IMG/VR virus record: IMGVR_UViG_3300044640_001495
Coordinates: 62,001-126,000 of that record
DNA: 64,000 bases
Source: a virus
Strand: one strand, 5' to 3'
Shown one piece after another: positions 48,746 to 58,486 of the stretch. Positions within the stretch are counted from its first letter, which is position 1, and each line of letters starts with the position of its first letter. The position numbers were made by a program, and so were the translations under genes. The notes beneath the pieces were generated by a model, which was not told the origin of the DNA, made no database searches, and worked only from the letters and a program-made list of their open reading frames with translations.

Positions 48746-51234
48746 TGTCTAGACAAACAATAAATTCAGGTTCTGCTCCGATACTGTGGAGTACAGTCGA
48801 CGAAGCATTTAATAGAATAAATGACAACTTCACAGAACTATATCTAAGTGTTGGTGGCGGTGGTGCTGTTGATTTAACTTCACTGAGCACTAGTGTAATT
48901 CCCAGCACCAACGAAACTTTTGATTTGGGATCACCAACTAAACGTTGGAGAGACATTTACCTCAGTGGCAGTTCTATACATTTGGGCACGGCAGTAATAA
49001 CGTCAACTGCGGGTGCAGTGAATCTACCTGCGGGATCTACCATTGGTAGTTTGGCGCTGGACGAAAACTATTTCAAAACTATTGCTGTACCTGGTCAGTC
49101 AAGTATTATTGCTGACACTGGAACTGATACATTGATTATTGAGGCTAGTAGCGGTATTTCACTAACTACAAATGCAGGAATTGATAAATTAACCATTGCT
49201 AACAGTGGTGTATTATCTAATATATCAGGTACCGGTATTGCAGTTAGTGGCGCCACAGGCAATGTAACAATTACCAATGCAGGTGTGTTGTCGACTATTG
49301 CAGGCTATGGTATAAGTGTTAGTGGTGCAACTGGCAACATTACTATTGCCAATACCGGTATAGTCAGTGTGATCACTGATCCGGGATCGGGTATTACCCT
49401 TGACACCAGCACACCTGGCACAGTGCGTATAACAAATGCGGCTCCCAGTGTGCCCCAGAACATATTCCAGACCATAGCAGTGAGTGGTCAATCCAATGTG
49501 GTAGCCGACCTTCCAACAGATACACTGACCTTGGTCAACGGTACTGGTGTTAGTATTACTACCAATGCTGGCGCTGACTCAATTACATTTACCAACTCGG
49601 GTGTGACTAGTTTTGCAGTATCTGGAGTAGGACTAAGTGCAAGTGCTGCCACAGGCTCTATTACGTTATCAAACACAGGTGTAGTGGCAATTTCAGCAGG
49701 CGACGGAATTTCAATTAATCAAAGTACTGGTACAGTGGTTGTCACAAATACTAGATTTGGATTTACTTCTATTGCAGTCAGTGGTCAAAGTTCTGTACTA
49801 GCTGATAACAGTACAGATACACTAGTATTAGTAGCAGGTGAAGGCATACAGTTAACAACTAATACAGTTAATGATAGTATTACATTCGATGTGACTTACC
49901 TTAAGGGATCTGTATTCTCAGATACGTCTACACTGATTATCAATGGTGCCACTGGTACAGTGGTTGGTCCTATTGATACATCAAGTTTACGCACTTCAGA
50001 AAGTGAAATAAAATTAGGATATCAAGCAGGTCTAACCAATCAAGGTAGTAGCGGTATAGCCATAGGATATAGAGCTGGAAAGGTAAATCAAGCACAGGGT
50101 GCTATTTCTATCGGCGATGATAGCGGACTAGCTGATCAAGGTCAAAGAGCAGTAGCTATTGGTTTTGTTGCAGGCACTAGCAACCAAGGAGCGGATGCTA
50201 TCGCAATTGGCAACGGGACTGCTCAGGCTAGTCAAGGGGCAGGTGCTATTGCGATTGGTTCGTTGGCTGGGTCGACTAACCAAGGAGCCAACTCTATAGC
50301 TATCGGATATTATGCAGGTCCAACTACTACATTTGCTTCCAGTATTATATTAAATGCCAGCGGGTCTGCACTTAATAGTTCGGCAGCTGGTTTCTATGTT
50401 GCACCTATTAGAGAAGTCACTGGACCGCAAACTGTATACTACAATCCTGCAACATATGAAGTCACGTGGGGACCAGTACCATCAGGTGGAGTAGGCGGTG
50501 GAGGCACCAGCAGTTATGAATTCAGTGTGGCCGGTGATGACTCCACACAGCGAGTGATTAGCAATGGTGAAACACTGCGCTTTGCAGGTGCCAGTGGAAT
50601 TACCACAACCACAGACGGTGAAGGTCGAGTCACTATTACCGGTCCAACATTGGCCGCTGTGGCCACTACTGGTGCATATAGTTCTTTAAGTGGATTACCA
50701 ACTATACCGGCAGCCTACTCTGCAACCAGCATTGACGCCCTAAGCGATGTTGACACAACCACTAGTGCGCCTACGGACGGTCAAACACTGGTTTGGAGTT
50801 CGGCCGGTGGCAAATGGTTGCCGGGAACAATATCAGGCGGTGGCGGCGGCACCCTGGCAGCAAGGGCCGCGGTTGCAGCAACAACTGCCAGTCTGGCAAA
50901 TTCAGCAACAGGCAACTTGACCATTGTTGGATACAAAGGTTATATGCTTTATAAAATTCAAACATCAGCTGCGGCATGGGTTAGAATTTACACAGATACA
51001 ACCAGTAGAACAGCAGACGCAACTAGAGTGGAAGGCGCTGACCCAACTCCAGGTTCAGGTGTTGTGGCCGAAGTGATTACAACCGGCGCACAAACTATTT
51101 TAATCAGTCCCGGAGCATTGGGATTCAGCAACGAAACTGTTCCAGATACAAATATACAATTAGCAGTGACCAACAAGAGTGGCGGAACAACCACTATTAC
51201 GGTCACGCTAACTGCTGTACAACTAGAGGCATAA
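48745..51234 (+). CDS. Tail fibre with YadA-like head repeats
   Basis: The 829-residue protein starts with a variant adaptor motif (STVDEAFNRINDNFTELYLS), then DLGSPTKRWRDIYLSGSSIH, shared with the fibre at 5807. Residues 110-400 are repeated beta units (IAVSGQSxxxAD...LTTNAG). Residues 420-530 contain AIAIG-type repeats (SSGIAIGYRAGK, QRAVAIGFVAG, ADAIAIGNGTAQ, AGAIAIGSLAG) like YadA-family trimeric head repeats. A Gly-rich hinge and a C-terminal globular domain follow. It is a likely receptor-binding fibre. It starts at the stop codon of the giant upstream gene. Confidence 0.82.
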   Translation: MSRQTINSGSAPILWSTVDEAFNRINDNFTELYLSVGGGGAVDLTSLSTSVIPSTNETFDLGSPTKRWRDIYLSGSSIHLGTAVITSTAGAVNLPAGSTIGSLALDENYFKTIAVPGQSSIIADTGTDTLIIEASSGISLTTNAGIDKLTIANSGVLSNISGTGIAVSGATGNVTITNAGVLSTIAGYGISVSGATGNITIANTGIVSVITDPGSGITLDTSTPGTVRITNAAPSVPQNIFQTIAVSGQSNVVADLPTDTLTLVNGTGVSITTNAGADSITFTNSGVTSFAVSGVGLSASAATGSITLSNTGVVAISAGDGISINQSTGTVVVTNTRFGFTSIAVSGQSSVLADNSTDTLVLVAGEGIQLTTNTVNDSITFDVTYLKGSVFSDTSTLIINGATGTVVGPIDTSSLRTSESEIKLGYQAGLTNQGSSGIAIGYRAGKVNQAQGAISIGDDSGLADQGQRAVAIGFVAGTSNQGADAIAIGNGTAQASQGAGAIAIGSLAGSTNQGANSIAIGYYAGPTTTFASSIILNASGSALNSSAAGFYVAPIREVTGPQTVYYNPATYEVTWGPVPSGGVGGGGTSSYEFSVAGDDSTQRVISNGETLRFAGASGITTTTDGEGRVTITGPTLAAVATTGAYSSLSGLPTIPAAYSATSIDALSDVDTTTSAPTDGQTLVWSSAGGKWLPGTISGGGGGTLAARAAVAATTASLANSATGNLTIVGYKGYMLYKIQTSAAAWVRIYTDTTSRTADATRVEGADPTPGSGVVAEVITTGAQTILISPGALGFSNETVPDTNIQLAVTNKSGGTTTITVTLTAVQLEA
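50020..50330 (+). repeat. YadA-like repeat array in fibre gene
   Basis: Degenerate units of about 42 nt encode (A/S)IAIG-x-x-AG-x-x-NQG, at least six in a row. They correspond to left-handed beta-roll repeats of trimeric adhesin heads. Confidence 0.7.
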
Positions 51235-51235
51235 T

Positions 51236-53923
51236 ATGTCAGAACTGCTGTCTTACATACAGACTAGAAAGTATATTGTTACTGTGTACAACTACGATGA
51301 CCTTGATGCTGTCTATGAAGAATTAGAAACAGCAGGCAAGGCACCACCTAATACAGAAATACAGCGTGATGTTGAATGTCTAGAACGTAGACCTATGAGT
51401 AGGAATACCGTTTATAGGTTAGCTGATTGGGAAGCTGATCAATTAAAAGCTGATCCTAGAGTTAAGTCAGTAACTATACATCCAGACGAGTTAGGAATTC
51501 AAGCAGGTATTAATACAACTACTCAGTCTAGTTCTGCTTGGGATAAGTCTTCCGGTACTTCGTCTAATATGAAAAATTGGGCGTTGTTGCGATGCACCGA
51601 AGGTCAACAACGTGCAGGATGGGGCGGAACTGGCTATCAAGGTAACGGTTCGGGTACTGCTGCACAAACTGGCACAATTGAACTGACTCAAACTGGCCGC
51701 AACGTGGATGTGGTTATATGCGATGGCAACGGCATAGTGTTCAACCATCCTGAGTATGCAGTCAATGCGGACGGCACCGGTGGTTCTAGAGCTGTGCAAT
51801 ACAACTGGTTTCAACACAATCCCACAGTGACTGGCGGAGCTGTAGGCAATTACTCTTATGCTTCAATCAGCGATCATGCCACGCATGTGACTGGTACTGT
51901 GGCCGGCAACACACAAGGCTGGGCTCGTAGCAGCAACATCTACACACTGTTTTATGACACTGGCAACAGTGGCAATTTCAGTTTGGTGTTTGATTATGTT
52001 CGAGCGTTTCATGCTGCCAAGTCTGTAAATGTGGCCACTGGCAGACGTAACCCTACCATAGTCAACAACAGTTGGGGACAAAGTATATTTCCCGGCGAAT
52101 GGAGTTTAACTGACATTACCGCTGTAACTTATAGGGGGACTAGATTTACCCCAGGCGGAGACACTACCTTTCTTGGAACCAGTGGTGTATGTACCAGTTC
52201 AACTAGACTGGCAAATTTATTAGGGTTAGAAAATTTTGGTAATAGAATAACTACTACAGGACCAGTAGGCGCTACAGGTGGAACTATTAACTCAAAACCT
52301 GCATCGTGGACTTTAGAATCTAATCAATCAGCATATCTTCTAGGCATATCTCCTCCAGATACATCTTATACAATAACACTAACTACCACAGGTAATAATA
52401 CCACAATAAGAGTTAAAAACGATGTTGCCTCGGGCGGTCAGACAGGACAGACTAGTTTGTTAATTAGCATACAGGTAGTTCGACAAAGTGATAACTCTGT
52501 TATAACATCATTTAGTCAAGGACCGTTTACATCAATCGAAGGCGGTGATGTTGAAGCTGTTATCGATGAAAATGTAATACTACCTACTACCGGCGCATAT
52601 ACTATTACCTATACAACAAATTTAAATATTAGTAATGTTACTAATCCCTTAACAGCATTTGCCATGCTGTGTACTATTACACAAACACCAAGTGGTAGCG
52701 AGGCTGCTACAGTGAGTTCTATTACAAACAGCTTATTAGGGGCCGCAAGCCTAACAGCATCAACCACTCCCACTGTGGGCAGCAACGACGATGGCTATTG
52801 GACACTGCCTTTACCGTTTGCTATTACATATTTAGGCACCACACATACCACACTGTATCCCAGCACAAACTTTTATCTAACATTTGGCGGCGGGTCAACT
52901 GTGTGGAGTGGCGTTAGTATTACCAATCCCGCACTGCCTAAAATCATGTGGTGTGCTAAAGACAATTCAGTACAAAGAATTTACTACGGAACCGAAGGCG
53001 TTGCACCGAATAGACGATTTAGGATAAGACAAGAAGGAACGTCATCTACCGGCGGAACTGTGGGTAGTCCCTCAATGGTGTGTGAGTGGACCTTTTACGA
53101 AAACGCTCCTAGCCAAATAGATCTACAGGTTGGTGTTAATAGTGCCAAAACTACTGGCGGTGGATTTACCACCACACAACTTAATGCTTGGGGATTTATC
53201 AGCGGGCAGCGAATACCAGCTAGAGTCAGTGCCTGCGATGACGACATCGAAGACCTGTACAACGAAGGCATCATTATGGTAGGAGCAGCGGGCAACGGGC
53301 GATGGAAACACGATGTTCCAGGAGGGTCAGACTGGAACAACACATTCGAAATGGCTACTAGATATCCTGCCAGTGTCTTGCAACCCTACTACTACATGCG
53401 GGGTACCAGTCCTACCGCCAATGACACGCTGGCCTCAGGCACACACAATTTGCCGGCCATATGTGTGGGCGCTGTAGATACTATTCAGATAGATCAAAAG
53501 GTGTTGTTTAGTGATTGTGGTGGTGGCGTTGATCTGTTTGCTCCAGGAACATACATTGTGAGTGCATTGCCCAGCGGTACTGCGGATCCTAGAAACAGCA
53601 GTTTTTATATTGGTAAATTCAGTGGTACATCAATGGCCAGTCCGCAGGTATGCGGAGTATTGGCCTGTGCATTAGAAGTTTACCCGGACATGAATCAAGA
53701 GCGTGCCAAGGCCTATATAACGGCCATTGCTAAATCAGGACAACTTGTAGCAACATCAGGCGGGCCAACAGACGGTCAAGATCTACAGGGTGCTGCCAAT
53801 TTATATTTGTTTTACAAAAAAGAACGAGAGACCAGTGGCAATGTGTTTCCAAAAATCAATTATAAACCAAGACCCACGACGGGATCGGTTTATCCTAGAC
53901 CCAGAATTAAAAGAACATTATAA
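51236..53923 (+). CDS. Virion-associated subtilisin-like (S8) protease
   Basis: The 895-residue protein contains a subtilase triad: Asp163 (DVVICDGNG), His214 (SDHATHVTG) and Ser799 (FSGTSMASPQVCG), with a likely oxyanion Asn in MVGAAGNGRW. About 585 residues lie between His and Ser, far more than usual, and include beta-sandwich-like inserted material (residues 300-620). The N-terminal 110 residues may be a propeptide or virion anchor. It sits among tail genes and may cleave host surface protein or mature fibres. Confidence 0.85.
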   Translation: MSELLSYIQTRKYIVTVYNYDDLDAVYEELETAGKAPPNTEIQRDVECLERRPMSRNTVYRLADWEADQLKADPRVKSVTIHPDELGIQAGINTTTQSSSAWDKSSGTSSNMKNWALLRCTEGQQRAGWGGTGYQGNGSGTAAQTGTIELTQTGRNVDVVICDGNGIVFNHPEYAVNADGTGGSRAVQYNWFQHNPTVTGGAVGNYSYASISDHATHVTGTVAGNTQGWARSSNIYTLFYDTGNSGNFSLVFDYVRAFHAAKSVNVATGRRNPTIVNNSWGQSIFPGEWSLTDITAVTYRGTRFTPGGDTTFLGTSGVCTSSTRLANLLGLENFGNRITTTGPVGATGGTINSKPASWTLESNQSAYLLGISPPDTSYTITLTTTGNNTTIRVKNDVASGGQTGQTSLLISIQVVRQSDNSVITSFSQGPFTSIEGGDVEAVIDENVILPTTGAYTITYTTNLNISNVTNPLTAFAMLCTITQTPSGSEAATVSSITNSLLGAASLTASTTPTVGSNDDGYWTLPLPFAITYLGTTHTTLYPSTNFYLTFGGGSTVWSGVSITNPALPKIMWCAKDNSVQRIYYGTEGVAPNRRFRIRQEGTSSTGGTVGSPSMVCEWTFYENAPSQIDLQVGVNSAKTTGGGFTTTQLNAWGFISGQRIPARVSACDDDIEDLYNEGIIMVGAAGNGRWKHDVPGGSDWNNTFEMATRYPASVLQPYYYMRGTSPTANDTLASGTHNLPAICVGAVDTIQIDQKVLFSDCGGGVDLFAPGTYIVSALPSGTADPRNSSFYIGKFSGTSMASPQVCGVLACALEVYPDMNQERAKAYITAIAKSGQLVATSGGPTDGQDLQGAANLYLFYKKERETSGNVFPKINYKPRPTTGSVYPRPRIKRTL

Positions 53924-53926
53924 CGG

Positions 53927-53933
53927 GTAAATA
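53927..53933 (+). promoter_or_regulatory. Late-type promoter element
   Basis: GTAAATA lies 18 nt before ATG 53952, in the short gap between two virion genes. Confidence 0.45.
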
Positions 53934-53951
53934 TACTAAAGAGAGCGTATT

Positions 53952-54494
53952 ATGACAATACAAACAATCAATATCGGTAATGTGGTAAATGATGGCCTAG
54001 GCGATGATCTACGCACAGCATTTAACAAAGTTAATGCTAATTTTACAGACTTAGCTGCTAGCATCACTGTTACTGCAAGTAATTTAGGAACAGGTGCAGG
54101 TGTATTTAAAGAAAAAGTAGGCGTTGATCTACAGTTTAAATCATTGGTAGCTGGTACTAAAATGTTCATAGATGAACTAACAAATACCATTGTTATTAAC
54201 AATCAACAGCCCGACGGGTTTGCCAGAATTGACACAGACAACGGGATTGTTAATGCTAGCAACCATCTTAACATAACGCTCGAAGGCGGAGATAATGTTA
54301 ACGTTTCTGCTGTAGGTTCAGTAATTACTGTCGATACAAATTTAGATCTAAATCAAATTATTGCAGGATTCGACTTCGGTGTATTAGGAAATAATTTTCA
54401 ATTCTCTCCACAACTTGCACTTGCCGCATCTAACGTAGATTTTGGAACTATTACAAACCCAGGGACCATTAGTTTAGACCTTGGTGTATTTTAA
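53952..54494 (+). CDS. Small virion protein with adaptor motif
   Basis: The 180-residue protein begins with the adaptor motif VVNDGLGDDLRTAFNKVNAN followed by FTDL, shared with the giant protein at 41384. A beta-rich remainder follows (LNITLEGGDNVNVSAVGSVI). It is probably a baseplate or fibre-base component that uses the same docking interface. A late-type element precedes it. Confidence 0.75.
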   Translation: MTIQTINIGNVVNDGLGDDLRTAFNKVNANFTDLAASITVTASNLGTGAGVFKEKVGVDLQFKSLVAGTKMFIDELTNTIVINNQQPDGFARIDTDNGIVNASNHLNITLEGGDNVNVSAVGSVITVDTNLDLNQIIAGFDFGVLGNNFQFSPQLALAASNVDFGTITNPGTISLDLGVF

Positions 54495-54506
54495 GGATTT
54501 TGATCA

Positions 54507-56972
54507 ATGACCATTACTTGGGTCACTCCTGCAGGCAGCCTGGGCACAATCGTAGAAAGAAACACTCTAGAAATTGCTGTGCTGGCCACTTCCTCATATG
54601 GCACAGTCACCTACAGTCTCATTGCAGGAAGATTGCCACGTGGACTGCGACTTACTAACAATGTGATCAAAGGCAGTCCTGTAGAAGTAAGACGCTTCAC
54701 AGACTATAGATTTGTCATACGTGCCAACGATGGTGTTGACATAGAAGACCGAACTTTCAGCATTTCAGTGGACGGCAGCGATCTGCCCTATTGGTTGACT
54801 CAACAGGGATTCTTGCAGGTGGGTCAAAACAATGCCTACTTTGTGTTGGACAATGCCTATGTGGAATTTCAACTTGAAGCAGACGACACTGACATCAATG
54901 CCGGTGATGTACTAGAATACTACCTAGTACCAGTTGGCGGAGAATTGCCTCCAGGACTGTCATTGAGTAGAACCGGCCTAATATCTGGTTTTACTGATCC
55001 TGTGTTTGCCATAGATTATTCAGCTGTACAAACCGGATCATACGATACCGCAGCATTTGACATATTGCCATTGGATAGACCCGAAGCAAGATCCAATGGC
55101 TTTGACAGCTTTCTCTATGACAATGTGACCTTTGACTACAATGAACCCAGTCGTGCTCCAAGGCGTCTAAGTAGATTTTACACGTTTATTGTTGCTGTCA
55201 GTGATGGTGTTAACGAAGTACGCAGAGTATTTCGTATCTATGTGGTCACCGAAGAATTCCTACAGGCCGATAACAGTATACTACAGGTTGATACCAATCT
55301 GTTCCAAGCAGACGCCACAGGCGATCGGGTGCCGCTGTGGATCACCGAAAGCAATTTGGGTAGATTTAGAGCAGACAATTACATCACCATATATCTAGAT
55401 GTCTACGATCCAGTTTCTTTGTCAGGCACAATCACTTACTTTCTGTTAGCCACAAATCCCGATGGGTCGGCCAGCGTGATACCTCCGGGACTTGTGCTGG
55501 ATACCATTACTGGTGAGTTAGCAGGGCGTGTGCCTTATCAAGCAGCTATCACCAAGACCTATCAGTTTACCATGCAGGCTGTGAACTTTCCGTCCAGTTT
55601 GGCAGATATCAATTACACCATAGTAGGTGATTGGACCTCTACAAGAATCTACAAAGAAAATGAAGCGGTACGTTATTTGGGATTTGTTTATATTTGTCTG
55701 CAAGAAAATAGAAACGTGGTTCCCGCGGATGGCACTGTGTGGGAACTGGGAGTAGCCACTGCTGAAAAAACATTCACTGTGGACATCATAGGCGAAATCG
55801 AAAGCGCCATACGATGGATCAGCCCCACAGACATAGGCACAATTAAACCCAATCAGCCTAGCACAATAAATGTACTGGCAGAAAGTCTGTTGTATGGTAA
55901 CAAAGTTGTATACGAATTATACTCGGGACTGTTACCTCCGGGACTGAGTTTGCTGTCCACAGGCATCATACAGGGCAAGGTGAAACAATTTGCAGATAGT
56001 CAGGGGCCGGGATTAACTAGATTTTTTGATAGAGATTCCTCGTTGATAGACTCAACTGGCACAATAACTTTCAATACCACGTTTGATGGTGACACTACTA
56101 GCTTTGGTAAAAAATTCACATTTAAAATAAAAGCTAGAGATACTGCACAATTTGCAGAAAATATCAAAGAGTTTTTTATTAATGTTGTTTCAAGTACAGA
56201 AAAAACTTTTGCAAATTTATATTTAAAAGCGTTCCAGACCAAAGACAAGAGACTAAATTGGTATAATTTTATTACTGATTCTAATATTTTTAGACCAACC
56301 GATATCTATAGATACGGAGATTCAAATTTCGGAATTCAAACTGAATTAAGAGTATTGGTATTTGCCGGTATTGAAAGCGTCGGTGCAGTAAATTATGTCC
56401 AAGCTATGAGCCAGAACCACTATAGGAAGAATTTAAAATTTGGAAATGTTAAATATGCAGTAGCAAAAGATCTACTGACTCAAGAACCTATATACGAAGT
56501 AATATATATAGATGTAGTTGACGAATTTGAAAAAAACGGCACTAGTATTAGTAGTACTATAAATTTATCTAATAGTATTAACAGTAAGGTGTTAGTCAGT
56601 TATGATGCTATTAAAGTAGACAGCAATATTCCATTTGCCAGTGACAGTGATCATCAACGCATATTTCCTAACAGCATCAAGAACATGCGTAGACGAATTC
56701 GAGGTGTAGGTGAAAGAGATCGAGAATTTTTGCCGTTATGGATGAGAAGTATACAAGCAGATAGCTTTGTAGAAACAGGTTATATGAAAGCATTAATACT
56801 GTGTTATCTGCAACCGGGAAAGTCCGAGGGAGTTATTTCTAGAATAAAATCCAGTGGCTTTGACTTTAAATCGATTGATTTTACCGCTGATCGATACGTG
56901 ATAGATATTTTAGACGGAGAAATAGAGGATAAATACCTTGTATTTCCGCAACGTGGAGAAAAATTACCGTGA
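54507..56972 (+). CDS. Large baseplate-type protein with putative Ig (He_PIG) domains
   Basis: The 821-residue protein contains several putative-Ig units marked by LPRGLRLTNNVIKGSP, LPPGLSLSRTGLISGF, IPPGLVLDTITGELAGR and LPPGLSLLSTGIIQGK, spread over residues 50-500. The C-terminal 250 residues have a separate fold (NWYNFITDSN, then REFLPLWMRSIQADSF) common to large structural proteins of T4-like marine phages. It is probably a baseplate or tail-tip component. An aaggat site precedes it, and it overlaps the next gene (GTGA). Confidence 0.78.
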   Translation: MTITWVTPAGSLGTIVERNTLEIAVLATSSYGTVTYSLIAGRLPRGLRLTNNVIKGSPVEVRRFTDYRFVIRANDGVDIEDRTFSISVDGSDLPYWLTQQGFLQVGQNNAYFVLDNAYVEFQLEADDTDINAGDVLEYYLVPVGGELPPGLSLSRTGLISGFTDPVFAIDYSAVQTGSYDTAAFDILPLDRPEARSNGFDSFLYDNVTFDYNEPSRAPRRLSRFYTFIVAVSDGVNEVRRVFRIYVVTEEFLQADNSILQVDTNLFQADATGDRVPLWITESNLGRFRADNYITIYLDVYDPVSLSGTITYFLLATNPDGSASVIPPGLVLDTITGELAGRVPYQAAITKTYQFTMQAVNFPSSLADINYTIVGDWTSTRIYKENEAVRYLGFVYICLQENRNVVPADGTVWELGVATAEKTFTVDIIGEIESAIRWISPTDIGTIKPNQPSTINVLAESLLYGNKVVYELYSGLLPPGLSLLSTGIIQGKVKQFADSQGPGLTRFFDRDSSLIDSTGTITFNTTFDGDTTSFGKKFTFKIKARDTAQFAENIKEFFINVVSSTEKTFANLYLKAFQTKDKRLNWYNFITDSNIFRPTDIYRYGDSNFGIQTELRVLVFAGIESVGAVNYVQAMSQNHYRKNLKFGNVKYAVAKDLLTQEPIYEVIYIDVVDEFEKNGTSISSTINLSNSINSKVLVSYDAIKVDSNIPFASDSDHQRIFPNSIKNMRRRIRGVGERDREFLPLWMRSIQADSFVETGYMKALILCYLQPGKSEGVISRIKSSGFDFKSIDFTADRYVIDILDGEIEDKYLVFPQRGEKLP

Positions 56973-57556
56973 CAAGCAATATTAACTATTTGGGCATAAA
57001 TGAAAACTTTCCTGTAGCAGGAGAGGACAACGACACGCAGGTGTTTAGAGATAACTTTGATACTATCAAAACCAGTCTCAACACAGCTAAAACTGAGATT
57101 ACAGATCTGCAGACCAATGCTGCACGTACAGACGTCGATAATGATTTCAACAACAAGTTGATCAGCGGTGCAGTTATGCTAAACAACTACGATAAAAAGT
57201 TTGACGGTGGGGTAATTAATGCTCCGTTGACTGTGGATTATGAAAATGGCAACTATCAAATTTTTAGATTCGGTGCCACTACCACTGTGGAATTTTTAAA
57301 TTTCCCAGATGACACATCATTACCTACTGGTTTGGGCAAGGTCACTCTAGAACTGTACGGAGATGGCACTGCTAGAACTCTAACATTTGTAACCAGTGGT
57401 GGCACAGTGATCAAAAAGAATGCAACATTCCCTGCAACATTTACTGTGACTTCAGCAGAAGCCGCAGCCGGCAGCGGCAATCCAATAATGATCGAAGTTT
57501 GGCAACATAAATCGGATAGAATCTTTTTGAACTATCTAGGCCAATTTAGTTCATAA
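56969..57556 (+). CDS. Small virion protein with degenerate adaptor motif
   Basis: The 195-residue protein starts with GTG overlapping the upstream stop. Residues 10-45 (FPVAGEDNDTQVFRDNFDTI, then KTSLNTAK) are a degenerate version of the adaptor motif in the neighbouring virion proteins. The rest is beta-rich. It is probably the last component of the tail/fibre cluster. Confidence 0.7.
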   Translation: MTSNINYLGINENFPVAGEDNDTQVFRDNFDTIKTSLNTAKTEITDLQTNAARTDVDNDFNNKLISGAVMLNNYDKKFDGGVINAPLTVDYENGNYQIFRFGATTTVEFLNFPDDTSLPTGLGKVTLELYGDGTARTLTFVTSGGTVIKKNATFPATFTVTSAEAAAGSGNPIMIEVWQHKSDRIFLNYLGQFSS

Positions 57557-57792
57557 TGCTACATCCATTGTCTGTTGATCTCACAACTTTGAAAGATTCC
57601 GAAGTTGAAGAAAAATTACAGGAATTGACAAGAAAATATTTTGCAGCTCAGCGTTTAGGCAAGCCTGAGCTCTTGACACAGATCTCAACTTTTGTTACAA
57701 TATATAAACAAGAGTTATCAAGACGGTATTTAGAAAAAACTAATCCCGAACTTGATGGAGATTTGGATCAATTGATAAATGTCAACAAGTAA
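57556..57792 (+). CDS. Small conserved phage protein
   Basis: The 78-residue helical protein (VEEKLQELTRKYFAAQRLGK...) is of a type found beside T4-like baseplate genes. It starts at the stop of the preceding gene and overlaps the next by 14 nt. Function is unknown. A promoter for the following gene lies inside it. Confidence 0.7.
   Translation: MLHPLSVDLTTLKDSEVEEKLQELTRKYFAAQRLGKPELLTQISTFVTIYKQELSRRYLEKTNPELDGDLDQLINVNK
57673..57701 (+). promoter_or_regulatory. Sigma70-type promoter inside coding sequence
   Basis: TTGACA 57673-57678 and TACAAT 57696-57701 are spaced by 17 nt, within the preceding gene. It could give the replication-side genes an early transcript. Confidence 0.6.
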
Positions 57793-58246
57793 CAGCCAAG
57801 AAGAACTAATTGAAGGTGTACTAAGACATGGGCCGGATATATTGGCTCATTGTCAGACTTCTGCTGATATCCAACAGTATCTAGATAGATTGTTGGCAGA
57901 ACATCTGCACTATCCCATTCCTCCAACATCCATAGACACATCTTGCTGGTTTGTACCGGAAGAGTATAAAACCATGGATATCATAGATTGGCTATATCAC
58001 CGATGCCCTACTCCTGAAATTAGAGAACGAGTGGTTCAAGAACTTAGATTATTTGCCAAACACGATATGATTCCCATGTTAAAAACCATGAAATATGTTG
58101 TGGACACTCTAAGAGCCAATAACATAGTTTGGGGTGTAGGGCGTGGATCTAGTGTAGCCAGTTATGTACTTCACATTATAGGTGTACACAAAATAGACAG
58201 TGTTAAATACAATATACCAATAGAAGAATTCTTTAAGGAGATATAA
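57779..58246 (+). CDS. DNA polymerase III alpha (DnaE)-like fragment protein
   Basis: The 155-residue protein has a C-terminal half VWGVGRGSSVASYVLHIIGV followed by HKIDSVKYNIPIEEFF. This mirrors the DnaE/PolC motif GxGRGSxxGSLVxYxLxITxIDPLxYxLxFERF. The preceding helices also resemble the region just before the DnaE palm. All catalytic Asp residues of a full polymerase are missing, so it cannot polymerise. It is a stand-alone protein, not an obvious decayed gene, because similar short forms are known in T4-like marine phages. The role is unknown. Confidence 0.72.
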   Translation: MSTSNSQEELIEGVLRHGPDILAHCQTSADIQQYLDRLLAEHLHYPIPPTSIDTSCWFVPEEYKTMDIIDWLYHRCPTPEIRERVVQELRLFAKHDMIPMLKTMKYVVDTLRANNIVWGVGRGSSVASYVLHIIGVHKIDSVKYNIPIEEFFKEI

Positions 58247-58247
58247 C

Positions 58248-58484
58248 ATGGGTAGAGTCTACACAAGTATGCAGGGCAAACAAATTGACATGGAAAAGCT
58301 TCAGCTTCGAAATGAATTGGCGCCTGCCATAGGAAATATGAAAGTGAATGCCAGAGGCGATGAGCTAGGCGCCGGCGGAAAGATTGTAAGAACTAGAGAA
58401 CAGATCCTACAAGATTACTATAAAAATAATCCAAGATCCCTAGACCAAGAAGTGGTGTCTACTCGGGCAGGCGGAAAGAAATAA
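58248..58484 (+). CDS. Small conserved T4-like phage protein
   Basis: The 78-residue protein (VYTSMQGKQIDMEKLQLRNE, then VNARGDELGAGGKIV) is a strongly patterned family I associate with marine T4-like phages. Function is unknown; it may be a minor head or scaffold-related protein. A ggagat ribosome site precedes the ATG. Confidence 0.72.
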   Translation: MGRVYTSMQGKQIDMEKLQLRNELAPAIGNMKVNARGDELGAGGKIVRTREQILQDYYKNNPRSLDQEVVSTRAGGKK

Positions 58485-58486
58485 AA

